A program made the position numbers and the translations under genes. From assembly GCA_964603725.1 (NCBI GenBank), contig CAZRWW010000003.1:1-64000 (forward strand): DNA of 64,000 nucleotides. Direction: 5' to 3'. Source of the stretch: CAZDKK01 sp964603725. Lineage in GTDB: Bacteria > Eisenbacteria > RBG-16-71-46 > CAIMUX01 > WJJG01. Of the stretch, positions 17,878 through 27,500 are shown in pieces. The notes below the pieces were generated by a model that did not search any database, was not told where the DNA came from, and saw only the letters and a list, made by a program, of their open reading frames with translations. Each line of letters starts with the position of its first letter. Position 1 is the first letter of the stretch.

Positions 17878-19050
17878 ATGACTGAATATCGCACAACGCC
17901 GACCCTGGGCGATGGAATGCGCGTCTTGCACTTGATAGACAGTGGTGGTATGTACGGCGCGGAGCACATGCTTCTCAACTTGCTTCCCGCCCTCCGAGCG
18001 ATTGGAGTAGAAACCGCCTTGTCCTGTATGAGCCCGGTGGGCTCAGAAGGCGCGGAGGTCGGCAGGCGCGCACAGACCAGGGCAATCCCGGTGTTCCATG
18101 TAGACGAGCGGAGGAAAATCAGTGCACGCGGCATCATGGGCATCTATCGAGCCATCAAGCTCGCCCAGCCTCAGATACTGCACGTCCACGGGTACAAGGC
18201 GACGATCTCGACGGCTCTGGTCAATCTCTCCCTCCGCCATCCGATGGTGGTGACCTATCACGGGGAAGCAAAACACGCTGCAGACGTGAGTCAGTACGTC
18301 CGGCTCGAGACTTCCTTTCTCAGGCATGCCTCGCATGTTGTGGCCGTTTCGGAGCCGATCAGGCGAGAGCTTGTTGCGAGGAGGGTGAACAGCCGCAAGA
18401 TTTCCGTGATCCCCAATGGAATCGCCGATCCACTTGCCAACGCGCCTGAGGGCAGCGGTGAAATGAGCCGAAGGACGAGGCCGTTTCCGCACATTGTGTG
18501 TGTCGGCCGACTTGCACCAGAGAAGAGGCTCGACGTAGCAATAGAGGTCACTGCCGCATTGCGACGGGAGCTTCCGGAGACGAATCTCTCGCTTGCCGGA
18601 GCTGGACCGGAGGAGGCGGCGCTCAGACAAAGAGTCAGTGACCTTGGGTTGGATAAAGCGGTTGAGTTTCTTGGGTATGTTGCCGACACGGGGACGGTCT
18701 ATCGCGAAGCGGACTTCTTTCTGCTGAGTTCTGACACCGAAGGTTCCCCGATTTCCCTGATTGAGGCCATGGCGTTCGGCCTGCCCATAGTTGCCACATC
18801 GGTTGGATCAGTTCCAGAGATGGTCGCGAAAGGTCTCGAGGGGGCCATTGTCCCACCTGGGGACGTCCAAGAGCTGGTCCAGGCATTTCGTGCTTTGGCC
18901 GCTGACAAAGACACCAGGTCGAGGATGGGGCAACATGCCCGCAGGAGGTTCCTCAGCCAGCATAACGATTCCGCAATGGCGCAATCCTATGCGCGCATGT
19001 ATAGAGAGGTTCTCGGGACTGGAAGTCGGCCTGGAGGGGCAGGTGGGTGA
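17878..19050 (+). CDS. Glycosyltransferase family 4
   Basis: 390 residues from ATG 17878. Other starts are GTG 17860 and ATG 17917, the latter just before the conserved MRVLHLIDSGGMYGAE. GT4 features: VIPNGI, IVCVGRLAPEKRLDVAI, LAGAGPEEAAL, and the donor site GSPISLIEAMAFGLPIVATS with GSVPE. It transfers a sugar from a nucleotide sugar to the lipid-linked repeat unit. It lies in a run with the 17023 deacetylase and the 19043 GNAT-like gene. Confidence 0.85.
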   Translation: MTEYRTTPTLGDGMRVLHLIDSGGMYGAEHMLLNLLPALRAIGVETALSCMSPVGSEGAEVGRRAQTRAIPVFHVDERRKISARGIMGIYRAIKLAQPQILHVHGYKATISTALVNLSLRHPMVVTYHGEAKHAADVSQYVRLETSFLRHASHVVAVSEPIRRELVARRVNSRKISVIPNGIADPLANAPEGSGEMSRRTRPFPHIVCVGRLAPEKRLDVAIEVTAALRRELPETNLSLAGAGPEEAALRQRVSDLGLDKAVEFLGYVADTGTVYREADFFLLSSDTEGSPISLIEAMAFGLPIVATSVGSVPEMVAKGLEGAIVPPGDVQELVQAFRALAADKDTRSRMGQHARRRFLSQHNDSAMAQSYARMYREVLGTGSRPGGAGG

Positions 19051-19978
19051 GATCTTTCTGAGGGAAGCACTGCCAGAAGATCGACAATCGAGTATCGACT
19101 TACTAGCAAGGACTTTTAGCTCCAGTTGCGAGAGCACCTTCCGATGGCGGTTTGAATCGCCAGGGCGCCCCGCACCCATCTTGGTCTGCGCGAAACACGA
19201 GGGTCATGTCGTGTCATTCAATTCTTGGATTCCTTGGGAATTCCAGTATCAGGGAGGGACCTACCTGGGGTACCAGTCGGGTGAATCAGCTACGGACATA
19301 CACTACCGTCGCAGGGGTCTGTTTTCCCGAGTCCTGGAGTTCGGTTTCCGGGTGGCGAGAGACAGAGGTATTGACTTTCTCTTTGGTTTCCCTAGTCGCA
19401 TGAGCTACGGCGCAATCTACGAACAAGGGTACCGCCAAGTTGGTACCTACTGCTTCAGAGTTAGATTGATAAACCCGATGCTTCCCAGATTGCAGGGTGG
19501 TCCTTCGCCCGAGCAGGGGGCGTCGGGGCCCAGAGTGCTCATGCAATCTGACCTGCTGACCCCCGTGGCCGGAACCGTTTACCGACAATGGCGATATGTT
19601 GACAACCCGAAGGCCTATGAGTTCATCAGCTACTCCGAGATGCGCAGCAAGGCCGACTTCGTTGTGCGCAGGAATAGACGCAGTCACGTCAACGAGCTCA
19701 TCTTGCTTGACAGCCAATTCAGCTCCTATAGCGAGAGGTTTCTAGAGAGAGCCATAAGGCATCTGGACAGAGCCTATTCGAGAAAGGTCGCGTATGTGCG
19801 TACATTTGTAAGCGAATCCGCGGAGAGGGGCATCGCCATGAAGAAGTTCTTCCCGCTTCGATTCAAGTCCAAGTACCACATACTTGCCGTGAAACCCGTC
19901 AGCGAGAGACTCAGCTTGATGATTCTGCTCAACAGCAATCGGTGGGATGTCATGCCTCACCTCATCGACGACCTGTAG
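19043..19978 (+). CDS. GNAT-like acyltransferase
   Basis: 311 residues from GTG 19043, which follows GGAGGGG (19033-19039) closely. ATG 18989 is the alternative. FLREALPEDRQSSIDLLART is a GNAT-type start, and the acetyl-CoA region is DIHYRRRGLFSRVLEFGF followed by FGFPSRMSYGAIYEQGYR. It resembles the other GNAT-like protein at 14228 in architecture, so both probably modify sugar amines. The start overlaps the end of the glycosyltransferase gene. Substrate is unknown. Confidence 0.65.
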   Translation: MGEIFLREALPEDRQSSIDLLARTFSSSCESTFRWRFESPGRPAPILVCAKHEGHVVSFNSWIPWEFQYQGGTYLGYQSGESATDIHYRRRGLFSRVLEFGFRVARDRGIDFLFGFPSRMSYGAIYEQGYRQVGTYCFRVRLINPMLPRLQGGPSPEQGASGPRVLMQSDLLTPVAGTVYRQWRYVDNPKAYEFISYSEMRSKADFVVRRNRRSHVNELILLDSQFSSYSERFLERAIRHLDRAYSRKVAYVRTFVSESAERGIAMKKFFPLRFKSKYHILAVKPVSERLSLMILLNSNRWDVMPHLIDDL

Positions 19979-20026
19979 CCGGCAAGCGGATGAAGTGCTT
20001 TCACCGGCTCGCCGGACTACCTCCTG

Positions 20027-20054
20027 TAGACCGAAACATGAGCTGTGCTAGACT
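20027..20054 (+). promoter_or_regulatory. Possible sigma70-type promoter before the exosortase operon
   Basis: TAGACC (20027-20032), 16 bases, then TAGACT (20049-20054) preceded by TG to give an extended -10. Each box matches four of six consensus bases. It would start transcription near 20061, with GGGAG (20077-20081) before GTG 20091. This is weak, and a sigma54 site was sought and not seen. Confidence 0.25.
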
Positions 20055-20090
20055 ACTGCAAATTCAAACCCGGACCGGGAGCCTTACAAG

Positions 20091-20954
20091 GTGACAACAA
20101 ACCTCGCGGCCGGCGGGCGTCTGCGACCCGTCCTTTCCATCTTCCTGCTCGCCGTCCCCCTCGCTGTTTACATCCCTGTCCTCATCGAGCTCGTCCGCGA
20201 CTGGATCCGCGACCCCAACTACAACCACGGCTTCCTCATCCCGGTGGTCTCCGCCTACCTGCTCTGGACCAACCGGCAGAAGCTGCGCGCCCAGCCCAAA
20301 ACCCCGTCGCTCCTGGGCCTCCTTGGCCTCCTCGCCGCCGCCGCCATGCTCATCCTCGGCACCGCCGGCGCCGAGGTCTTCACCCAGCGCATGAGCTTCC
20401 TGCTGATGCTCGCCTCCCTGGTCCTGTTCCTCTACGGCTGGGGGCACCTGCGCCTGGTGGGCTTCCCCATCGCCTTCATGTTCTTTGCCATCCCGCTGCC
20501 CTATGTCATCTACTACGGCCTGACCAGTCCTCTGCAGGCCCTGGCCGCGAAGCTCGCGGTGTTCGGCCTGAAAGGGGCGGGGATTCCCGCGGTGGTCCAG
20601 GGCAACATGATCCATCTGCCTCAGACCAGCCTGGAGGTGGCCGAGGCCTGCAGCGGCATCCGCTCGCTGTACGCCTTCCTGGCCGTCGGGGCGCTCGTGG
20701 CTCAGGCGACGCCGATTCCCCTGTGGGGGCGCCTCCTGATCTTCGCCCTCACGATTCCCTTGAGCGTGGCCGGCAACGCCGTGCGCGTCTGGGGATCGGG
20801 CCTGGGCGCCTATCTGATCGGCCCCGAAGCCACCACGGGAACCGTGCACGAGCTGTTCGGTATCGTGGTGTTCGTGGTTGCGCTCGGGATCTTCGTCCTG
20901 CTCAAGAAGGTGGTGGGCAAGCTATGGTCATCCGCTCCGTCATCGCCGTCCTGA
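20091..20954 (+). CDS. xrtA: Exosortase (XrtA-like)
   Basis: 287 residues, about eight membrane helices. The catalytic triad expected of exosortases is visible: Cys187 in EACSGIRSL, Arg232 in GNAVRVWG and His253 in TVHELFG. Exosortases cut the C-terminal PEP-CTERM tail of secreted proteins at the inner membrane and transfer them to an anchor, often linked to exopolysaccharide. The next genes (EpsI, DUF3473-type deacetylase, PrsK, PrsR) point to the XrtA class. GTG 20091 is supported by GGGAG nine bases upstream. It overlaps epsI by 31 bases. No substrate with a PEP-CTERM tail is seen in the window. Confidence 0.92.
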   Translation: MTTNLAAGGRLRPVLSIFLLAVPLAVYIPVLIELVRDWIRDPNYNHGFLIPVVSAYLLWTNRQKLRAQPKTPSLLGLLGLLAAAAMLILGTAGAEVFTQRMSFLLMLASLVLFLYGWGHLRLVGFPIAFMFFAIPLPYVIYYGLTSPLQALAAKLAVFGLKGAGIPAVVQGNMIHLPQTSLEVAEACSGIRSLYAFLAVGALVAQATPIPLWGRLLIFALTIPLSVAGNAVRVWGSGLGAYLIGPEATTGTVHELFGIVVFVVALGIFVLLKKVVGKLWSSAPSSPS

Positions 20955-21550
20955 TCGTCGCGGCGGCGGGCGCCTACGCGGCCGTGCTCCGCCACGCGGA
21001 TCCCGTCATGGCCGCCGTCCCGGAGCTCGCCGGGCTCGCCCGGCAGTTCGAGGGCTGGCGGAGCGAGGACTTCGAGGCCGACGAGCTGACGGCGCGCGTG
21101 CTGGCCGCTGATGCGACGCTGCATCGGCGTTTCTTTCGCCAGGACGGCACGGAGATCTGGCTCTTCCTTGCCTACTTCAAACAGCAGCAGGTCAATGCGC
21201 AGATTCACTCGCCGCGCAATTGCATCCCCGGCGGCGGCTGGAGGGTGGCTTCGGTCGAAAAGACGGCTGTCTTCGTGAACGGCAAGCCCCAACCCCTGAC
21301 CCACATGCGCACCGCCCGCCAAGGCGCGTCCCAGGACGTCCTCTATTGGTTCAGCACCTACGGCACGGCGACCGCGGACGAGTACGCGCTGAAGTGGGAG
21401 CAGGTCAAGAACTCCATCCTGCGCCGCCCGTCGAACGCCGCCTTCGTGCGCTACAGCGCGGCCACGGCCGACTCCGCGGCGCTGCGCGAGCTCATGAGCC
21501 TGCTGGATCCATCGCTTCGGCAGGTCCTCGGGGAGGTCGGCCTGCAATGA
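20924..21550 (+). CDS. epsI: EpsI family protein, exosortase partner
   Basis: 208 residues from ATG 20924, inside the exosortase 3' end. One N-terminal membrane helix (about 5-22), then a periplasmic domain with the family motif HSPRNCIPGGGW (His95, Cys100). EpsI proteins are found beside, or fused to, exosortases. They are required for the system in some species, but their exact reaction is unsettled. The stop overlaps the next ATG by four bases (ATGA). Confidence 0.9.
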   Translation: MVIRSVIAVLIVAAAGAYAAVLRHADPVMAAVPELAGLARQFEGWRSEDFEADELTARVLAADATLHRRFFRQDGTEIWLFLAYFKQQQVNAQIHSPRNCIPGGGWRVASVEKTAVFVNGKPQPLTHMRTARQGASQDVLYWFSTYGTATADEYALKWEQVKNSILRRPSNAAFVRYSAATADSAALRELMSLLDPSLRQVLGEVGLQ

Positions 21551-22401
21551 CCGAACCACCGTCCCTCGCCGCCTTCTCCGCCGACGTCGAGGACTACTTC
21601 CAGGTCGAGGCCCTGCGCCCCTTCTGCCCCCGGGAGAAGTGGGGCACCTTCGAGGACCGCACCGAGCGCAGCACCGAGCGCATCCTCGAAATCCTCGCGG
21701 CCCACGCCGCGAAGGGCACCTTCTTCATCCTCGGCTGGACCGCCCAGAAGCATCCGGGCCTGGTGCGCCGGATCGCATCTCAAGGGCACGAAATCGCCTC
21801 GCACGGCTTCGACCACGAGCTCATCTACAACCAGGATCCCGAGGCCTTCCGCCAGGACGTTCGCCGGGCCCGCGCGCTGCTCCAGGATTTGAGCGGTCAG
21901 GAGGTGATCGGCTACCGCGCGCCCTCCTACACGATCATGGCGCGCACGCAGTGGGCGCTGGCAATCCTCGCCGAGGAAGGCTACCGCTACGACTCCAGCA
22001 TCTTCCCGATCGCCCGCCGACGCTACGGCATGCCGGGCGCGAATCGCTGGCCGCATCGGATTGAGATCGACGCGCAGCGCAGCATCGCGGAGTTTCCGCT
22101 GCCCACGATTCGCCTCGGCTCGATCAATCTCCCGGCGACGGGAGGGGCCTACCTGCGCTTGCTGCCCTTCTCGCTCCAGCAACGGTCGGTGAAGAGGCTG
22201 ATCTCAGCCAGGCGGCCCTTCATCCTCACGGTCCATCCCTGGGAGCTCGACCCCGACCAGCCGCGCTTCCCGGTGGGCCTGCGGACCCGCTGGACCCACT
22301 ATCACAACCTCGGCCGGGCAGCGAGCCGTCTGGGCCGGCTGTTGTCCCTGGGGGCCTACCGGCCTATCTCGCAAGTGCTAAACGAAATAGGACTTGTGTG
22401 A
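21547..22401 (+). CDS. XrtA-associated polysaccharide deacetylase (DUF3473 type)
   Basis: 284 residues. FSADVEDYFQVEA near the start and HEIASHGFDHELIY (81-94) are the usual signature of the exosortase-linked deacetylase subfamily. A C-terminal segment with LTVHPWELDPDQPR resembles DUF3473. It removes acetyl groups from the exopolysaccharide or its precursor. ATGA overlap with epsI makes the two co-translated. This is the third deacetylase of the window and the only one in the core operon. Confidence 0.9.
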   Translation: MTEPPSLAAFSADVEDYFQVEALRPFCPREKWGTFEDRTERSTERILEILAAHAAKGTFFILGWTAQKHPGLVRRIASQGHEIASHGFDHELIYNQDPEAFRQDVRRARALLQDLSGQEVIGYRAPSYTIMARTQWALAILAEEGYRYDSSIFPIARRRYGMPGANRWPHRIEIDAQRSIAEFPLPTIRLGSINLPATGGAYLRLLPFSLQQRSVKRLISARRPFILTVHPWELDPDQPRFPVGLRTRWTHYHNLGRAASRLGRLLSLGAYRPISQVLNEIGLV

Positions 22402-22888
22402 CCCAACGCCAGTGACGATCCCTATTGCACTCCCTGCCGGCACGTGGACTCCACAGTGTTGCAAATCCACATCCCCCCACACAAGATACATTCGTAAACG
22501 AAACCGACACTTCTGTCGCCATCGCAACACAAGAAACGTTCTTTGCTAGCTTGACTCCCGGTAACGAGAGAGGATACCATCCCTCAAAGGTCTTGAAGGA
22601 CTCGACCCAGAGCCTCCGCGTATATCGCGACGATGCACGTCCTTCAAGGCCCCGGAGAGTGGTGCCCGATCCGCTGCTGTGACATGGAAGCTCTGGGCGC
22701 GTGCCGCGGGCTCGGGTTACAAGACCGTTGTCGGGTTTCCTTACATGGACCCTGCCGGCTGGCCGGGAGGCAGTTCGAAAGCGGGGCGCATCTGTCCCGG
22801 AGGCCTCTTGCTCCGCAACTGTAGCGGGGATAGGTCTGCGCCCGCCTAGAAACCGCCCGAGCATGGGTCCACGGAGGCATCGACCATC
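22402..22888. other. 487-base spacer, less GC-rich, no gene
   Basis: No frame gives a recognisable protein. The first 180 bases are AT-richer than the flanks and hold TTGACT (22551-22556) and TACCAT (22575-22580) with an 18-base spacing. A promoter there would leave a 300-base leader, so I do not claim it. It separates the exosortase trio from the membrane-protein/TPR/PrsK block. Confidence 0.5.
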
Positions 22889-23728
22889 GTGCAGAGATTT
22901 CTCCAGTCGCTGAGCGTGGTGGCGTGGGCGTGGCGGGGTGTGGCGGCGATGGCTCTGAGGCCCGCAATCTGGCTTCCCTTCCTTCTAGTCGGATGTGTAC
23001 AGGCCGCCGCACTGCTGCTCGTCGTCTCTTTCCATCAGCCCGTGCTTGTCCCCATTGGCGTGCCCCTGGTCAAGCTGCTCGCGGGCGACCTGGCCACGCA
23101 CTACCCGATCCTCTATTTCGCGCTGCCCACGATCTACTTCCGCATGAACCTGGCGATCAGCGTGCTCATCGCCTCGATCGCGGGCGGCGCGGCCACCCTG
23201 CTCTTCGCGCGCGCCTTCGGTCTTGCTGGTGAGCACGGAGCCTGGAGCCGCGCCTGGCGGCGCGCGCCGGCCTTGATCATCACCTCGCTCCTGGTCGTGG
23301 CCCTCTGGTTCGGGATCTCCGCGCTGGGGCAACTCGTCCCACAAGAGGTCCAACAGCGCAGCTTCGCCGCTCGCTGGGGCACGCGCGGGGGCACGCTCTT
23401 CCTCTCGGTCGTGGTCCAGTGCTTCCTCATCTACACCACCGCCTGGATCGTCCTCATGGGCCACAAGATCTGGCCCGCGATCCGCGACTCCGTGCGGGTG
23501 TCGGCCCGGACGCTGCTGCCCACCTTCCTCGCCGTGGCGGTGCCGACCCTGCTGCTCTTCCCCTTCTCCTACGCGGGTGGGCGCGCGGACTTCATCGCCA
23601 GCAAGTTCAAACCCGAGATGGTCGGTGGACTCCTCGCCGCGACCGTCGTGGCCGAGGTCATCGTCACGTTCCTGCTGGTGGGCACGGTGACACGCCTGTT
23701 CGTGTGGCGGATGGAGGGGTCGCGATGA
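22889..23728 (+). CDS. Multi-pass membrane protein of unknown function
   Basis: 279 residues from GTG 22889, with GGAGG about 11 bases upstream. About six hydrophobic segments, including AIWLPFLLVGCVQAAALLLV and an ending TVVAEVIVTFLLVGTVTRLF. No catalytic motif. It overlaps the TPR lipoprotein gene by four bases, so both are probably made together. It sits inside the exosortase core, where this gene is not part of the set I know, and could help envelope assembly or export. I do not recognise the family. Confidence 0.6.
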   Translation: MQRFLQSLSVVAWAWRGVAAMALRPAIWLPFLLVGCVQAAALLLVVSFHQPVLVPIGVPLVKLLAGDLATHYPILYFALPTIYFRMNLAISVLIASIAGGAATLLFARAFGLAGEHGAWSRAWRRAPALIITSLLVVALWFGISALGQLVPQEVQQRSFAARWGTRGGTLFLSVVVQCFLIYTTAWIVLMGHKIWPAIRDSVRVSARTLLPTFLAVAVPTLLLFPFSYAGGRADFIASKFKPEMVGGLLAATVVAEVIVTFLLVGTVTRLFVWRMEGSR

Positions 23729-25290
23729 TGCGGGGCGCGGGCATGGGGATCATGATCGGGCGAGGCCTCCGGTGGGGCGCCGGGCTGGCGTTTCTGCTCC
23801 TCTTGGGCGCCTCGTGCAGCCGCGACCTCGACATCGGCCGCCGCTATCGGACCGAGCGCGAGCTGTTCCGGGCCGACTGGGAGTTCCGCAACCTCTCGAT
23901 CCGCCCGCAGGACGTGAGCGAGGCGCAGTGGGCGGAGCTGGCGCGACGCTACGAGGGCATCGCCGAGCAGGTCATGCGCTCCCTGGGCCAGGGCGCGCGG
24001 ACGGAGATGCGCGACGACGTGCAATCCCTGGCGGCGCGCGCGCTCTTCGCGTCGGCCCGCGTCCACGCGGCCGTGCGCGACTCGATCCGGGTGGAGCAGC
24101 TCTTCGAGCAGATGGCCCGGGACTTCGGCCACCTGCCCCAGGTGGCGGCCGAGGTGGCCCTCGCCCGGGCCAGCATCGCGGAGAGCAAGGGCGAGCTCCG
24201 TGAAGCGGCCGACTTCTACCAGTCGGTGGTCGAACGCGTTGCGCCCCAGCCGGGCGAAGCCGGCGCCGCCGGCATGGTGCTGGACCTGCCGCTGCGCATC
24301 GCGCGCCTGCGCGCCCAGGAGCCGGGCATCAGTCGGGACGAGGCCGAGACTCACCTGGGCCTCGCGCGCGCCTACTACGAGCGGCTCGTACGCGAGCACG
24401 AGGGCGACGTGACGCGGCTCGAGGCCCAGGACCGCCTGGCCCTCCTGTCGGCCGACCTGGGCGACTGGGACACCGCGCTCCGCTCGCTGCGCGACCTGGA
24501 GGCGCAGGTCCTCAAGATGGACAAGCCTCCGCGCCAGCCCTGCGAAATCCGCTTCGCGATCGCCGGCCTCGAGCGCCGGGCCGGCAGGAGCCCCGAGGAG
24601 GTGCGCCGGACGCTCGAGTCGGTGCTGGCCGATTATCCCGAGTGCGAGGTCGCGCCGCAGGTGCTCCTGGCGCTCTCGGACAACGCCAACCAGCGCAATC
24701 AGGTCGAGGAGGCCCTCGGCTACCTGGACCGGATCATCCGCGACTATCGCAACGACGAGGACGCCGCGCCCCAGGCCCTGCTCTTCCGGGGCCGCTTGCT
24801 CGCCAGCCGCGACCGCTGGCCCGAAGCGCTCGAGATCTACCGCACGCTGCCCGGGCAGCACCCCTTGAGCGAGCCCGCCCTGCTCGCCCCGCTCGAGATC
24901 GCGCAGCACTACCACCAGGCGGGCGACGAGCAGGCCACGACCGCGGCGCTCGAACAGGCGGAGCGCGGCTACCGCGACTTCATCGCCAGATACCCGCCCG
25001 GCCAGCACACCGTGTCCGCCCGGCAGCACCTGATTCAGGCGCTGCTCCTGCAGGAGAAGTACGAGCCGGCGATCGACGAGTACGTGAGCCTGGGCGACGA
25101 CATGAAGGGCTCCCCCGAGGGGGCCTCGCTGATGCTCGCCGCCGCCCGGATCGCCCGCGACGCCCTGGCAGACCCATCGAAGGCCGCAGGTATTCTGGAC
25201 CACGTGGCGGAGGTCTACTCCCGCGCCGACATCGGGCGCTGGGCCGCGGGCGAGGCCGCCCGCCTGCGCGGGACGGCGACGCAACCCTAG
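23725..25290 (+). CDS. TPR-repeat outer-envelope lipoprotein
   Basis: 521 residues from ATG 23725 with GGAGGGG just upstream. A signal sequence ends in a lipobox (LLLGASC, Cys31), so it is a lipoprotein. The rest is helical, with repeated units of about 34 residues typical of tetratricopeptide repeats (ALRSLRDLEAQVL, ALEIYRTLPGQHP, AIDEYVSLGDD). TPR proteins act as scaffolds; the XrtA systems I know include a TPR protein (PrsT), but this is not clearly that family. It lies between the membrane protein and PrsK, in one run. Confidence 0.75.
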   Translation: MMRGAGMGIMIGRGLRWGAGLAFLLLLGASCSRDLDIGRRYRTERELFRADWEFRNLSIRPQDVSEAQWAELARRYEGIAEQVMRSLGQGARTEMRDDVQSLAARALFASARVHAAVRDSIRVEQLFEQMARDFGHLPQVAAEVALARASIAESKGELREAADFYQSVVERVAPQPGEAGAAGMVLDLPLRIARLRAQEPGISRDEAETHLGLARAYYERLVREHEGDVTRLEAQDRLALLSADLGDWDTALRSLRDLEAQVLKMDKPPRQPCEIRFAIAGLERRAGRSPEEVRRTLESVLADYPECEVAPQVLLALSDNANQRNQVEEALGYLDRIIRDYRNDEDAAPQALLFRGRLLASRDRWPEALEIYRTLPGQHPLSEPALLAPLEIAQHYHQAGDEQATTAALEQAERGYRDFIARYPPGQHTVSARQHLIQALLLQEKYEPAIDEYVSLGDDMKGSPEGASLMLAAARIARDALADPSKAAGILDHVAEVYSRADIGRWAAGEAARLRGTATQP

Positions 25291-25307
25291 GGTGAGCCTG
25301 AAGCGAC

Positions 25308-27500
25308 ATGAACCTGCAGCACATCATCCTGGCCATCGCGATCGTCTCCACGGTTCTGCCCGTGGTCGCGGTCTTCCTGCGCGGCCGCTCGCGCCGGATG
25401 CTGATGCTTTCGACGCTCTGCATCGCCGCCGCCACGGCGGCCTTCTTCGCCATCACCATGAAGCTCCTGGTGCTGGCGCCGCAGTACGCGCCCAATGCCT
25501 GGGTCCATGCCCTGGTCGCGCTGCCGGTGGTCATGCTCCTGTCGGGCTATCTGCTCTCGCTCGCCTTCGGCCGCGAGCGGCCGGGCGAGTCGCTGCACGA
25601 TGCCCGCCGGACGCTGGGTCTGCTGGTGGTCGCCGGCGCGGTATTCCTCGCCCTGCTGCGGCACCGCGCCTTCGTGACCGGCTACGAGTGGTTCGATGAG
25701 CGCGGGACGATTCACTTCGGCTACCTCGGCAAGGCTTACTGCGGGTATCTCCTGATCGGCATCGTCTTCATCGGCCACAACCTCGAGAAGACCTACCGGA
25801 TCTCCTCGAGCGAGCAGCGCAGCCGCATCCGGCCCGCGATCCTGGGGCTCTTCGGCGTGCTCGCCTACTTCACGTTCATTCTGGCCACGGGGATGCTCTA
25901 CTCGTCGATCGGCATGGGCCGGCTGATCGCCGCCGCCATGCCGATCGTCTGCGCGAGCATCCTGCTGGCGCACGGCTACCTGCGCGGAGCGATCAGCGAC
26001 GCGGCCGCGCCCGTGTCGCGCAGTTTCGTCTACGCGTCGTTCACGGCCTTTGCGGCGGGCCTCTTCGTGCTCGCCATCGCGATCGCCGCGCAGATCGCGA
26101 CGCTGACGCACTGGTCGCCCGATGAGATCCTGATCTTCGCCTTCGGCTTCCTCGCCGTGATGATCGTGATCCTGATGTTCGTCTCGAACCGGTTCCGGCG
26201 CTGGATTCGGCGGATCATCGACAACAACTTCTACACCAATCGCTACGATTACCGCGCGAAGTGGTCCGAGCTGACGACTGTCCTCGAGGATGCTGCAACC
26301 CAGGATATCGTCCTCATTCGGGTCTCGCGGTTTCTCTCGGAGGTCTTCTCGCGCGCTGAGGTGACGATCGCCTTGCGCGACGAGGCCACCCTCGAGATCC
26401 GGCCCGCGCGCGGGAAGGGTGCCGGCGATCCGCAGGCGGTGCTGGCGCCCGAGTCGCCCCTCTACCAGCGCCTGGTCCGCGAGCGCAAGACGCTGCTCCT
26501 GGACCGCAATCCGCACGACTTCACCTACGTCGGCATCTACGCCGAGAACCAGGCCTGGCTCGATGCCACCGCGAGCCGGATGATCGCGCCGCTCGCGCAC
26601 GGCACCGATCTTCTGGGCACGATCGGCCTGCAGCGCAAGGCCGGCGAGGACCGCTTCACCTACGAAGACGGTAAGATGCTCGACAGCATCTGCGCGCAGG
26701 TGACCGCCACGCTGCACGGCATTCGCCTGTCCACGGAGCTGGCCGAGGCGCGCGAGACCGAGCTCGTCTCGCAGTGGAGCAGCATGATCCTGCACGACCT
26801 GAAGAACTACCTCACGCCGCTGCGCCTGGCCGCGACGAATCTGGCCGAATCCCCCGGCGACGCGGAGGTGGCCGCCACGTGCGCGACGAGCATCCAGCGA
26901 GTGACCGATCGCATGGAGAGCCTCGTGCGCACCCTGGCCGACCTGCGGGCCAGCACGCGGCTCCAGGCGGGGATCGTCTGCCCCAACGAGGTCATCCGCG
27001 AGACGCTTACCGGGCTGCAGGTCGCGGGCCGCGGCGGGCTCACGACCGAGCTCATCCTCGAGACGAAGCACGCGGTGAGCGCCGATCGGGGCCTCTTGCG
27101 CCGCGTGCTCGAGAACCTGGTCACCAACGCGATCGAAGCGATGAACGGGTCGGGCACGCTCACGGTCAAGACCCGGGACGAAGGCGCCGAGGATGCGCCC
27201 CGCGTGCACATCGCGGTCGGCGACACGGGCCCCGGGATCGGGGAGGCGTTTCTGCGCGAGAAGCTGTTCCGGCCGTTCGCGACGACCAAGAAGAACGGCC
27301 TCGGGCTCGGGCTTTGGCAGTGCCGCATGATCGTCCAGGCGCACGGCGGCGAGATCAGCGTCGAGAGCCGACCGGGCGAGGGCACGGTGTTTCACATCGC
27401 GCTCGACGGGGCGGTCGCGCGGCCGAGCGTCAACATGATCCCCGAACCTGAGACCCGCAAGACAGGCAGGGTGGTCGATGAAGTCGCCTCAGGATCATAA
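25308..27500 (+). CDS. prsK: PEP-CTERM system histidine kinase PrsK
   Basis: 730 residues. An N-terminal membrane region of 7-9 helices (to about residue 290), a GAF-like domain (about 310-470), then a kinase core with His496 in MILHDLKN, N box NLVTNAIEAM, and GDTGPGIGE and GLGLGLWQCR loops. This layout matches PrsK of exosortase loci, which phosphorylates PrsR. It overlaps prsR by 23 bases. The signal sensed is unknown. Confidence 0.9.
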   Translation: MNLQHIILAIAIVSTVLPVVAVFLRGRSRRMLMLSTLCIAAATAAFFAITMKLLVLAPQYAPNAWVHALVALPVVMLLSGYLLSLAFGRERPGESLHDARRTLGLLVVAGAVFLALLRHRAFVTGYEWFDERGTIHFGYLGKAYCGYLLIGIVFIGHNLEKTYRISSSEQRSRIRPAILGLFGVLAYFTFILATGMLYSSIGMGRLIAAAMPIVCASILLAHGYLRGAISDAAAPVSRSFVYASFTAFAAGLFVLAIAIAAQIATLTHWSPDEILIFAFGFLAVMIVILMFVSNRFRRWIRRIIDNNFYTNRYDYRAKWSELTTVLEDAATQDIVLIRVSRFLSEVFSRAEVTIALRDEATLEIRPARGKGAGDPQAVLAPESPLYQRLVRERKTLLLDRNPHDFTYVGIYAENQAWLDATASRMIAPLAHGTDLLGTIGLQRKAGEDRFTYEDGKMLDSICAQVTATLHGIRLSTELAEARETELVSQWSSMILHDLKNYLTPLRLAATNLAESPGDAEVAATCATSIQRVTDRMESLVRTLADLRASTRLQAGIVCPNEVIRETLTGLQVAGRGGLTTELILETKHAVSADRGLLRRVLENLVTNAIEAMNGSGTLTVKTRDEGAEDAPRVHIAVGDTGPGIGEAFLREKLFRPFATTKKNGLGLGLWQCRMIVQAHGGEISVESRPGEGTVFHIALDGAVARPSVNMIPEPETRKTGRVVDEVASGS

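Noticed and set aside
22551..22580. TTGACT-18-TACCAT promoter before the membrane-protein gene
   Set aside because: Weak -10, wide spacing and a 300-base leader make it unconvincing.
23569..25284. Open frame of about 570 codons on the minus strand
   Set aside because: Antisense shadow of the TPR lipoprotein gene; no family resemblance.
25287..27395. Open frame of about 700 codons on the minus strand
   Set aside because: It is the antisense of prsK in GC-rich DNA; composition is Arg/Gly/Ala/His-rich and has no domain.
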